A stretch of DNA of 8,917 nucleotides from the NCBI GenBank assembly GCA_003555415.1, contig PWHX01000085.1, forward strand, positions 1 through 8,917, given 5' to 3'. A model generated the notes under the pieces. The model did not search any database. It saw only the letters and a list, made by a program, of their open reading frames with translations, and was not told the origin of the DNA. This stretch comes from Syntrophomonadaceae bacterium. GTDB taxonomy: Bacteria; Bacillota; Dethiobacteria; SKNC01. The position numbers were made by a program, and so were the translations under genes. This document shows, one piece after another, positions 1 through 5,409 of the stretch; the stretch's first letter is position 1, and every line of letters starts with the position of its first letter.

Positions 1-939
1 AAGAAATTTCTTTTCTTTTTCTTCATCGGGGAGTCTAAAGGTCACATTCATAATAGACCTGCTGTCTTTTTCAGCATGACCGCTGTAGAATCCGTTGCTA
101 TTGTCTATGGCGTTATAGATCATGGAAGCTTTTTTCTCATTCTTTTCTTTAACCTTTTCTAATCCTCCCTGGTTTTTCAGCCACTTTAGCACCAGATTCA
201 CCATATATATAGAAAAGGAGGGAGGCGTATTGTAAAGGGAGTCATTTTCGGCGTGGATATCATAACGCAGCATGGAAGGTATGTTTTCAGGAACTCTTTC
301 CAGCACATCCTTTCTTATAATAACCACTGTTACTCCTGACGGTCCTAAGTTTTTCTGTGCTCCTGCATATATAAGTGCAAACTTAGAGACATCCAGGGGG
401 CCGCACAAGATATCGCTGGACATGTCGGCAACCAGTGGGACATCTTTAAACACGGAATAATCTTTCCACTGGGTTCCGAAAATTGTGTTGTTGGAAGTAA
501 TATGAACGAAAGCTGGAGAATCGCTAAAATTGATATTTTTTGGAGATGGTATATGATTGTAATTACTTTCTTTTGTGGAACTGGCAGTATGGATATTTCC
601 CAGTTTAATGGCTTCTTTATAAGCCTTTTCTGCAAAACTTCCTGTTAAGATATAGTCGGCTGTTTCTCCTTCTTTTAAGAAATTAAAGGGCACCATGAAA
701 AACTGGGTGCTGGCGCCACCCTGCAGAAAAAGAACTCTGTGGCTGTCATTAATCCCCAGCAATTCTTTTAGGTTAGCTTCTGCGTCTGCAATTATTTCTT
801 CAAATTCTTTAGAGCGATGGCTTATTTCCATTACTGACATACCGGTTTTGCGATAATTAGTTAGTTCCTGCTGAGCTTCTTCCAGGACAGGCAAAGGTAG
901 CGTAGCTGGTCCAGGATTAAAATTAAATACTCTTTCCAT
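1..939 (-). CDS. serC: Phosphoserine aminotransferase (partial, 3' end cut by window edge)
   Basis: SerC is a cytosolic PLP enzyme that transaminates 3-phosphohydroxypyruvate with glutamate to give O-phosphoserine, the second step of serine biosynthesis. On the minus strand an open frame of 313 codons runs from ATG at 937-939 to the left edge; the family is usually about 360 residues, so roughly the last 45 are missing. Family marks are the N-terminal FNPGPATLP (6-14), an HR pair (41-42), GGASTQF (74-80), SNNTIFGTQW (149-158), ADMSSD (171-176) and GAQKNLGPSG (193-202), with Lys196 the expected PLP Schiff-base lysine. Position 102, usually a PLP-stacking Trp in the homologues I know, is Phe here. 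The start is fixed by AAGGAGG at 947-953, seven bases away. It is transcribed divergently from hisG, and no other serine gene is visible. Confidence 0.96.
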   Translation of the reverse strand, partial: MERVFNFNPGPATLPLPVLEEAQQELTNYRKTGMSVMEISHRSKEFEEIIADAEANLKELLGINDSHRVLFLQGGASTQFFMVPFNFLKEGETADYILTGSFAEKAYKEAIKLGNIHTASSTKESNYNHIPSPKNINFSDSPAFVHITSNNTIFGTQWKDYSVFKDVPLVADMSSDILCGPLDVSKFALIYAGAQKNLGPSGVTVVIIRKDVLERVPENIPSMLRYDIHAENDSLYNTPPSFSIYMVNLVLKWLKNQGGLEKVKEKNEKKASMIYNAIDNSNGFYSGHAEKDSRSIMNVTFRLPDEEKEKKFL

Positions 940-1038
940 AAAAATTCCTCCTTGTAGTTTAAAATTTATTAAATTTGATTAAAAAATCATTTTAAAGCTT
1001 GATGTTAATTAAGCAAGGGAAAAAAATAACTTATATCT

Positions 1039-1067
1039 ATTATATCTATTTGGTGGAGGATTCTCAA
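1039..1067 (-). promoter_or_regulatory. Sigma-A type promoter of serC
   Basis: Read on the minus strand, TTGAGA (1062-1067) is followed after exactly 17 bases by a perfect TATAAT (1039-1044). Transcription would start near 1032, leaving a leader of about 90 bases before the serC ATG. The -10 box lies inside two tandem copies of the 9-mer TTATATCTA (1031-1048, plus-strand reading). Confidence 0.75.
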
Positions 1068-1096
1068 TAATTTTATTTCTTTCTTTAGCTTAGATA

Positions 1097-1124
1097 TTTA
1101 CTTAATTTATATATATGATATACT
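1097..1124 (+). promoter_or_regulatory. Probable promoter of hisG
   Basis: TTTACT (1097-1102) and TATACT (1119-1124) are separated by 16 bases and lie about 110 bases before the hisG start. The -10 matches consensus in five of six positions, the -35 less well. The surrounding DNA is very AT-rich, so chance matches are possible. Confidence 0.45.
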
Positions 1125-1147
1125 AAATTATCGTAAGGTAACCATAG

Positions 1148-1172
1148 AACTCCTTGTTTGGCAGGAGTTTTT
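1148..1172 (+). promoter_or_regulatory. Terminator-like hairpin in the hisG leader (possible attenuator)
   Basis: AACTCCT (1148-1154) pairs perfectly with AGGAGTT (1163-1169) around an 8-base loop, and a run of five T (1168-1172) follows. This has the form of a short intrinsic terminator. The only gene upstream is serC, which points the other way, so there is no upstream transcript to end. If the promoter at 1097-1124 is right, the hairpin lies about 18-40 bases into the hisG transcript. It could be an attenuator or a 5' stabilising stem. No T-box core or His-rich leader peptide is visible. Confidence 0.5.
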
Positions 1173-1234
1173 AATTAATTTTATTTGTATTTTGCATACC
1201 ATAAAATTTTAAAACTAAGAAAGGAAGATATTAT

Positions 1235-2107
1235 ATGAAAAAGCTAAAATTAGGGCTACCGGCAGGAAGTCTGCAAAAGACTACTGTGGAGATGTTCAAA
1301 AAGGCAGGTTTTAATATAAATGTTAGTGATAGGTCTTATTTCCCTTACATTGATGATGACGAGATCGAGTGCACATTAATAAGAGCTCAAGAAATTGCCA
1401 GGTATGTTCAGGATGGAGTTCTGGATATAGGTTTAACAGGAAAAGACTGGATTATAGAAACAAAGTCTGAAGTTTATGAAGTTGAGGAACTTGTTTATTC
1501 TAAGCAGGGCTTAAAGCCTATTAAACTTGTTTTGGCTGTTCCTAATGATTCTCCTATCCAGAGTATAAAAGATCTTGAAGGAAAAAAGATTGCTACGGAA
1601 TTAGTGGAAACAACTAGAGATTACTTAAAAAAACATGGCGTTAATGCCCGGGTGGAATTTTCCTGGGGTGCTACAGAAGTTAAACCTCCAAAACTTGCAG
1701 ATGCTATTGCTGAGCTTACAGAAACAGGCAGATCTTTAAAGGCTAATGATTTGAGAATTTTAGAAGTAATAATGGAGTCTACTACTAGAGTAATCGCAAA
1801 TATAGATAGCTGGAAGGATAGCTGGAAAAAACAAAAGATCGAGAACATAGTTACGCTGCTAAAAGGAGCGTTGTTAGCTGAAGAAAAAGTAGGGTTAAAA
1901 ATGAATGTCAGTAAAAATAATTTAGATACTGTTTTATTTTTATTGCCTGCTTTAAGGAAACCTACCATTTCTTACTTGCATGATGATGAGTGGGTAGCTA
2001 TAGAAACAGTTATTGATGAGAAAAAAGTTAGGGAAATCGTGCACAAATTAAAGGAAGCCGGAGCTGAAGGCATAATAGAATATTCCCTAAATAAAATAAT
2101 TCCTTAG
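1235..2107 (+). CDS. hisG: ATP phosphoribosyltransferase, long form (HisG)
   Basis: HisG condenses ATP with PRPP to phosphoribosyl-ATP, the committed first step of histidine biosynthesis, in the cytosol. The 290-residue length is that of the long form: a two-lobed catalytic part (about 1-210) plus a C-terminal regulatory domain (about 215-290) that binds histidine, so no HisZ partner should be needed. Visible marks are LGLPAGSLQ near the N terminus, DIGLTGKDWIIE (64-75) and the PRPP-binding loop ELTETGRSLKAN (160-171), followed by ES at 181-182. ATG at 1235 has AAGGAAG at 1221-1227. The gene stands alone, with a leader hairpin before it and a strong terminator after it, and no other his gene is in view. 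It is visibly AT-richer than the genes at the right end (18 G+C of 60 bases at 1861-1920). Confidence 0.96.
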   Translation: MKKLKLGLPAGSLQKTTVEMFKKAGFNINVSDRSYFPYIDDDEIECTLIRAQEIARYVQDGVLDIGLTGKDWIIETKSEVYEVEELVYSKQGLKPIKLVLAVPNDSPIQSIKDLEGKKIATELVETTRDYLKKHGVNARVEFSWGATEVKPPKLADAIAELTETGRSLKANDLRILEVIMESTTRVIANIDSWKDSWKKQKIENIVTLLKGALLAEEKVGLKMNVSKNNLDTVLFLLPALRKPTISYLHDDEWVAIETVIDEKKVREIVHKLKEAGAEGIIEYSLNKIIP

Positions 2108-2140
2108 AACTTAAAGCCATATTTTAAAGCAGGAGTGAAA

Positions 2141-2167
2141 AAAGAGCACAATGTGCTCTTTTTTTTT
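2141..2167 (+). terminator. Intrinsic terminator of hisG
   Basis: AAAGAGCAC (2141-2149) pairs in all nine positions with GTGCTCTTT (2153-2161) around a 3-base loop. The T run spans 2159-2167. The A run just before the stem could let it also work weakly on the other strand. Confidence 0.92.
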
Positions 2168-2278
2168 ATAAAACTATCAAGATAAAAATAATTATGCCGA
2201 TTAGATATAAAGAAAGCAATTAAGTAAAATAAGCTACATGTGTCTTTTTCTATTTGTCAAAAGGAGGATTTACTACCG

Positions 2279-2524
2279 ATGAAATTAGGAGATCATATAA
2301 TTAGTATTCGTTATCGCAGGGGTTTAAGTCAAAGGAAATTAGCCTCATGGGCAGGTATCTCAAATTCAACAGTACATAGAATTGAAAAAGGAACAATTAA
2401 AAATGTTAAGCCCCAGGTGCTAAGGAAATTAGCGGAGGCTTTAAATATCTCTTACCAGGAACTGTTATATTATGCCGGTTATCTGGACGAGTTTGAACCT
2501 ATTATTACAGGACAAAAGGAGTAG
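2279..2524 (+). CDS. Small XRE-family helix-turn-helix protein
   Basis: This is an 81-residue protein that is almost entirely one Cro/C1-type HTH DNA-binding domain. The frame contains RYRRGLSQRKLASWAGIS (9-26) and STVHRIEKG (28-36), the usual XRE helices 2-4 ending in the conserved E-x-G turn. A helical tail ending in EALNISYQELLYYAGYL follows. There is no separate ligand or protease domain, so it is a bare repressor-like regulator whose target cannot be told. I chose ATG 2279 because AAGGAGG lies at 2261-2267, although the 11-base spacing is slightly long. An in-frame ATG at 2240 would add 13 residues but has no ribosome binding site. The gene runs toward the ferredoxin gene with only 33 bases between the stops, and no good terminator hairpin is seen there. 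Confidence 0.88.
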   Translation: MKLGDHIISIRYRRGLSQRKLASWAGISNSTVHRIEKGTIKNVKPQVLRKLAEALNISYQELLYYAGYLDEFEPIITGQKE

Positions 2525-2557
2525 CACAGACGTCTAGACAGGGGATAGCTTTTTATT

Positions 2558-2746
2558 TTATGTTATTTGAATAGCATCTACGGGGCATTCCTCTAGAGCT
2601 TCCATAGAACATTTTTCTGTCTCGCCCGTCACATCTTCAACCTGAACATCAGCTTTGCCGTCATCGTTCCAATTAAATATATTTGGGCAGGTGTCTACAC
2701 AAATTCCGCAACTGATGCATAGATCCTGATCAACGATTAATTCCAA
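2558..2746 (-). CDS. Single-cluster [4Fe-4S] ferredoxin
   Basis: This is a 62-residue soluble electron carrier. It has CISCGICVDTCP (10-21) and CSMEALEECPVDAI (46-59). By analogy with single-cluster ferredoxins such as that of Thermotoga maritima, Cys10, Cys13, Cys16 and Cys54 would bind one 4Fe-4S cluster. Cys20 and Cys46 sit where those proteins form a disulfide in place of the lost second cluster. The acidic surface and the FNWNDDGKADV segment (24-34) are typical. Translation starts at TTG (2744-2746) behind AAGGAGG at 2754-2760; no ATG is available in frame nearby. It is divergent from padR, so the shared AT-rich region 2747-2903 must hold both promoters. No partner oxidoreductase is adjacent. 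Confidence 0.93.
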   Translation of the reverse strand: MELIVDQDLCISCGICVDTCPNIFNWNDDGKADVQVEDVTGETEKCSMEALEECPVDAIQIT

Positions 2747-2819
2747 ATGAACTCCTCCTTATCTTAAATAGTTTATTTAATTATTTCCTCGACGATAATA
2801 AAATATACTATTTTTTTTA

Positions 2820-2848
2820 TTGTAAAATTAACTGACGAATGATATAAT
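2820..2848 (+). promoter_or_regulatory. Promoter of the padR unit
   Basis: TTGTAA (2820-2825) is followed after 17 bases by a perfect TATAAT (2843-2848). The predicted transcript start, near 2855, falls inside the inverted repeats at 2850-2880, as expected of an auto-repressed promoter. Confidence 0.65.
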
Positions 2849-2849
2849 T

Positions 2850-2880
2850 ATGTATAGTTACATATATATGTTATTAACAT
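2850..2880. promoter_or_regulatory. Candidate PadR operator: two ATGT/ACAT inverted repeats
   Basis: Two dyads lie end to end. ATGT (2850-2853) and ACAT (2860-2863) are separated by 6 bases; ATGT (2868-2871) and ACAT (2877-2880) by 5. The second dyad extends to a perfect 15-base palindrome (TATGTTA, T, TAACATA). ATGT/ACAT half-sites are the usual PadR-family recognition element, though the classic spacing is 8. The site covers the padR start point and lies in the region upstream of the divergent ferredoxin gene, so it could control both. Confidence 0.55.
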
Positions 2881-2903
2881 ATAGTTCAATTATATGAGGT
2901 GTA

Positions 2904-3302
2904 TTGACAATCTGTGGACAAAAAGGTAAAAAAACAACAGAAAAACTGGAAGGTGGAAAGTGTAGTTGTCCCGAATCCCGTATGGAGCGTTTTATACAGC
3001 CCTGTCTTCTTTTGCTTTTGTATGAATATCCTTATTCCCACGGTTATAATCTTTTAATAGATCTTAAAGATTTCGGATTTGGCACTGCTTCTGATCCGGG
3101 AGCTTTGTATAGAAATTTAAGGAGGATGGAAGAAGATGGTCTAGTTTCTTCTAAGTGGGAAACAGGTAAATCAGGACCAGCAAAAAGGGTGTATGAATTA
3201 ACTCCGGAGGGTGAAGAACTTCTGCATGCCTGGGTAGAAAATATTAAAAGAAATAAAAAAAATCTTGAATATTTTTTAAGGAGATATAAAAAGCAATTTT
3301 AA
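2904..3302 (+). CDS. PadR-family transcriptional regulator
   Basis: This 132-residue protein has a winged-helix PadR domain. Visible are the first helix MERFIQPCLLLLLYEYPYSHGYNLL (split here: MERFIQPCLLLLL at 27-39, YSHGYNLL at 44-51), the recognition region DPGALYRNLRRMEEDGLVSS (64-83), the wing with KRVYELTPEGEELL (94-107), and a basic C-terminal helix. The N-terminal extension holds a CSCPESR motif (20-26), so metal or redox sensing is possible; this is inference. TTG 2904 is chosen because GAGGTG lies just upstream, though close. ATG 2982 (residue 27) is the alternative and has no ribosome binding site. It heads a two-gene unit with the Cys-rich protein 46 bases downstream, and dyads at its promoter suggest autoregulation. 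Confidence 0.9.
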   Translation: MTICGQKGKKTTEKLEGGKCSCPESRMERFIQPCLLLLLYEYPYSHGYNLLIDLKDFGFGTASDPGALYRNLRRMEEDGLVSSKWETGKSGPAKRVYELTPEGEELLHAWVENIKRNKKNLEYFLRRYKKQF

Positions 3303-3348
3303 TTTCCAGCACAAGGTTAGTAAGTTTTAAAAAGGAGGTGTTATACTT

Positions 3349-3558
3349 ATGTGTTGTCAGCCAAAAGGACATTCCAATAAGCTTGGCATGGAAGCCTGTA
3401 ACTGCGGTTGTGGTTGCGGGACGGAAGCTCCAATGGGGTTTCAGAGGATGTTTTATAGCAAGCAAGAAAGAAAAGAACAGTTGGAGAATTACCTTAAAAA
3501 GTTACAAGCAGAGATTGAAGAAGTTGAGAAAAGATTAAAGCACATGGAAGAAAAATAA
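3349..3558 (+). CDS. Small Cys-rich coiled-coil protein (DUF5320-like)
   Basis: The product is 69 residues in two parts. The N-terminal third has six cysteines: CC at 2-3 and C-x-C-x-C-x-C at 17, 19, 21 and 23, with His8, which looks like a metal or Fe-S binding segment. Residues 28-36 (PMGFQRMFY) resemble the linker of DUF5320-type proteins, and 37-69 is a charged helix with heptad-like spacing that should form a coiled coil. ATG 3349 is preceded by AAAGGAGGTG at 3331-3340. It is cotranscribed with padR and ends before a terminator. From memory, such proteins often accompany PadR regulators in anaerobes and sit near Mrp/NifX-type genes. No function is established; a partner or metal chaperone of the PadR protein is a guess. 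Confidence 0.82.
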   Translation: MCCQPKGHSNKLGMEACNCGCGCGTEAPMGFQRMFYSKQERKEQLENYLKKLQAEIEEVEKRLKHMEEK

Positions 3559-3571
3559 TGGATACAAAATT

Positions 3572-3597
3572 AAATGCCTCTTTTTCTGGGCATTTTT
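3572..3597 (+). terminator. Intrinsic terminator of the padR unit
   Basis: AAATGCC (3572-3578) pairs with GGCATTT (3589-3595) around a 10-base loop. Five T (3593-3597) follow, then more T-rich DNA. It lies 14 bases after the stop of the Cys-rich protein. Confidence 0.8.
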
Positions 3598-3674
3598 ATT
3601 TTAATTAAAATATTTTTTTTGAGAAGGATTATAAGCATGTAATGTAGAAAATGTTGTAGTAATAATCTTTCTTT

Positions 3675-3704
3675 TTAACAAAATAATTTATGGTGGTTTA
3701 TTTT
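3675..3704 (+). promoter_or_regulatory. Weak candidate promoter of the cytochrome gene
   Basis: TTAACA (3675-3680) and TATTTT (3699-3704) are separated by 18 bases. An independent promoter is expected because a terminator precedes this 195-base AT-rich gap, but several other weak matches exist. A second purine-rich GAGGAGG (3751-3757) precedes the true ribosome binding site. Confidence 0.3.
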
Positions 3705-3792
3705 ATAACGTTAAAAAGATCTAAGCTTAGTTTTTTTAATGTAGTTTTAAGAGGAGGTGAAATTCTTTTAGAGGAAAGGAGGGGAGCATAAA

Positions 3793-4245
3793 TTGAGCAA
3801 AAAATGGATCATTATCATAGGCATTGTTGTATTATTAATTGTAGTTAATGTTGGGGCACTAAAATATACTAGCACACCAGGTTTCTGTGGCAGCTGTCAC
3901 TATATGGAGGAGTCTGTGGAATCTTGGGAGGAGTCTGAGCATTATGCAGCTACAACATGTCTGGATTGTCACTCTGACCCTGGCACTATAGGTTATTTAA
4001 TGGCTAAAATGAACGGTCTTAAGGAGCTATATGTACACGTAACCAGTGATATAGGAAGAGAAGATATAGAAGCTATGGATGTGGATGTTAACCCGGATAG
4101 CTGCCTGCAGTGTCATGAACAGGTAAAGGATGATGGAACCCACCAGCTTCATGCCAGCATGGATTGTGGGGAATGTCACTTGGACATGGGGCATGGTGAA
4201 AGCGTGGACCTTGTTGATTGCGGTGATTGCCATCCAGATATGTAA
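3793..4245 (+). CDS. Membrane-anchored pentaheme c-type cytochrome, NapC/NirT/NrfH-like
   Basis: This family passes electrons from menaquinol to periplasmic or cell-surface reductases. The 150-residue protein has one N-terminal membrane anchor (about 5-22), then an extracytoplasmic part with five CXXCH heme sites: 32-36, 56-60, 104-108, 125-129 and 143-147. The first, CGSCHYM, carries the Met two residues after the His that ligates heme 1 in NrfH. The first four follow the NapC/NrfH order; the fifth, three residues from the C terminus, is extra. The chain is strongly acidic outside the anchor. Translation starts at TTG 3793 behind AAAGGAGGGG (3775-3784); a TAG at 3769 closes the frame upstream. 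It appears to be a single-gene unit between two terminators, with no catalytic reductase or cytochrome maturation gene in view, so its electron acceptor is unknown. Confidence 0.93.
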   Translation: MSKKWIIIIGIVVLLIVVNVGALKYTSTPGFCGSCHYMEESVESWEESEHYAATTCLDCHSDPGTIGYLMAKMNGLKELYVHVTSDIGREDIEAMDVDVNPDSCLQCHEQVKDDGTHQLHASMDCGECHLDMGHGESVDLVDCGDCHPDM

Positions 4246-4307
4246 AGAATCTCATATAAAATTTGTTACTAAAGATACGGCTTAATATTAAACATATTAC
4301 TTATTTC

Positions 4308-4331
4308 AGGTAGGGGACACCCTACCTTTTT
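4308..4331 (+). terminator. Intrinsic terminator of the cytochrome gene
   Basis: AGGTAGGG (4308-4315) pairs in all eight positions with CCCTACCT (4320-4327) around a 4-base loop, and five T (4327-4331) follow. The remaining 78 bases before the next gene must hold the downstream operon promoter. TATGAT (4359-4364) is the best -10, but no convincing -35 accompanies it. Confidence 0.92.
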
Positions 4332-4409
4332 ATTTAAGCAAAGGGCAGGGAACTGATGTATGATTTAATAATTGTCTGAGGGAAAAATTAATAAGGAAGG
4401 GTGATTTTA

Positions 4410-5000
4410 TTGTCTAATTTACTGGCTATTTCCTCCAGCCCTCGTCGAAACGGGAACAGTGAATTGTTATTAAAATCTTTTATCAAGGGAGTAGAAGAGG
4501 CAGGCTGGCAGTCCAACATGGTGCGGGTAAATGATCTTAAATTTCGCCCCTGCCAGGCATGTGACGCTTGTGCCTTAACGGGAGAATGTGTGCAAAAAGA
4601 CGATATGCAAAAAATGTATCCTATGGTTAAGGAAGCTCAGGCTATGGTAGTGGTAACTCCCATCTTTTTTGGAAGTCTTTCGGCCCAGCTCAAGATGTTT
4701 ATTGATAGGTTTCAGTGTTGGTGGCATGCCAAGTACAACATAAAAAAGCCTTTTGTTCCCCTGGAAGAAGAAAGAAAGGGCTTTTTCATTTCTGTTGGGG
4801 CCTTGAAGAACAAAAGGTATAGTGAGAGTGCTTTAAGCGTAGTTAAGGTTTATTATCATAATATTAACTTTATCTACAGTGACGGCCTGTGTTACCGGGA
4901 ATTTGACCGCAAGGGAGATATTGAGAAGGATCCGGACGCCCTGGATAATGCTTTCCGGATGGGGTTAAAGCTTGCTTCTGGGACCGATGATGTAGATTAG
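4410..5000 (+). CDS. Iron-sulfur flavoprotein-like protein (flavodoxin/FMN-reductase fold)
   Basis: The 196-residue protein has the NADPH-dependent FMN reductase fold. The FMN-phosphate loop is SSSPRRNGNSELL (8-20) and the second FMN strand is TPIFFGSLSAQLKMFIDR (83-100). Between them, Cys48, Cys51, Cys54 and Cys60 make CX2CX2CX5C, which fits the compact cluster motif (CX2CX2CX4-7C) of archaeal and clostridial iron-sulfur flavoproteins (Isf). It would shuttle electrons between ferredoxin or NAD(P)H and an unknown acceptor in the cytoplasm. TTG 4410 is preferred because AAGGAAGGGTG (4393-4403) lies at normal distance; the in-frame GTG at 4401 sits inside that ribosome binding site. It is the first gene of the right-hand operon, 40 bases before the ArsC/Spx selenoprotein, which makes it a candidate reductant for it. 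Some homologues with the same cysteines are annotated only as flavodoxin family. Confidence 0.88.
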   Translation: MSNLLAISSSPRRNGNSELLLKSFIKGVEEAGWQSNMVRVNDLKFRPCQACDACALTGECVQKDDMQKMYPMVKEAQAMVVVTPIFFGSLSAQLKMFIDRFQCWWHAKYNIKKPFVPLEEERKGFFISVGALKNKRYSESALSVVKVYYHNINFIYSDGLCYREFDRKGDIEKDPDALDNAFRMGLKLASGTDDVD

Positions 5001-5040
5001 TCGAAGCAAAGGAATACTAAATTTATGGGAGGTTTTAAGT

Positions 5041-5385
5041 ATGTTGAAATTTTATTGTTTCCCAGCATGAAAAACTTGTCAAAAGGCGAAAGCGTGGCTT
5101 TCCGAAAAAAATGTGGACTATCAGTACAGGAATATTTTAAAAGAACCTCCAAATATTGAGGAGTTGGAAGAACTGGCTTCACTGGGAGGCATGGAGGTTT
5201 CTGAGTTATTGAACCCCAAGAGTAAAGCTTTTAAGAATACAGGTGCGGACCTGGAAAAAATCACTTCCCAGGAGGCGGGAAATATTATCTTCGAGAATTC
5301 CCGGGCTATGCACCGTCCCCTGTTTACTGATGGGAAGGCGTTGGTAGTTGGTTTTAAGCCTGAAGAGATGGAAAAACTCCTCTAA
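5041..5385 (+). CDS. ArsC/Spx-family thioredoxin-fold selenoprotein (TGA codon 10 read as Sec)
   Basis: Reading TGA at 5068-5070 as selenocysteine gives 114 residues, the normal family length (PF03960 type). ATG 5041 follows GGGAGG (5027-5032) with 8 bases between. The N-terminal strand leads to Sec10-Lys-Thr-Cys13, then QKAKAWL (14-20); this is the family's CXXC followed by the first helix, and Spx has its CXXC at exactly 10 and 13. Later marks are YRNILKEPPNIEEL (29-42), LLNPKSKAFKN (56-66) and MHRPLFTDGK (90-99) with the conserved Arg-Pro, then VVGFKPEEM (102-110). Sec would be the attacking selenol and Cys13 the resolving thiol. Cys6 is an extra thiol close by. A start after the TGA (GTG 5113) has no ribosome binding site and would lose the active site. 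A nonsense mutation is the alternative, but the rest of the frame is intact and a SECIS-like hairpin follows. The substrate is unknown; arsenate is only one option. Confidence 0.88.
5085..5104 (+). promoter_or_regulatory. Putative bacterial SECIS element
   Basis: GAAAGC (5088-5093) pairs with GCTTTC (5097-5102) around the 3-base loop GTG (5094-5096). A bulged C5087 and pair G5086-C5103 extend the stem. The apical loop begins 23 bases after the TGA and its first base is G. Both fit the published bacterial SECIS pattern (UGA-to-loop distance about 16-37, a G among the first two loop bases). SelB would bind it to bring Sec-tRNA to codon 10. The stem lies inside the coding sequence, as in known bacterial cases. 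Confidence 0.65.
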
Positions 5386-5409
5386 ATTAAACTGGAGGGA
5401 TTGTAGTAG

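Noticed and set aside
345..635. Minus-strand frame inside serC
   Set aside because: It is out of frame with the clear SerC protein on the same strand and has no family marks.
1125..1234. T-box riboswitch before hisG (AAGGTAACC at 1135-1143)
   Set aside because: The conserved T-box core and room for a stem I are absent; only a short hairpin is present.
2528..2539. Overlapping palindromes AGACGTCT and GTCTAGAC between the converging XRE and ferredoxin genes
   Set aside because: Too short and loop-free to form a terminator; probably chance, and no T run follows at a useful distance.
3721..3737. CTAAGCTTAG palindrome followed by seven T as a terminator
   Set aside because: With a minimal loop only 3 base pairs remain, and a good terminator for the upstream unit already lies at 3572-3597.
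3757..3771. Four-codon leader peptide GTG-AAA-TTC-TTT-TAG before the cytochrome gene
   Set aside because: Its GTG is part of the GAGGAGGTG stretch, so there is no properly spaced ribosome binding site.
5113..5385. A 90-residue gene starting at GTG 5113
   Set aside because: No ribosome binding site precedes it and it lacks the active-site strand and helix of its family. The upstream ATG with GGGAGG and reading through TGA explain it better.
5041..5385. ArsC-like gene as a pseudogene with a nonsense mutation
   Set aside because: The TGA falls exactly on the catalytic column, all other codons are intact, and a SECIS-like hairpin follows. Without a genome check it remains a formal alternative.
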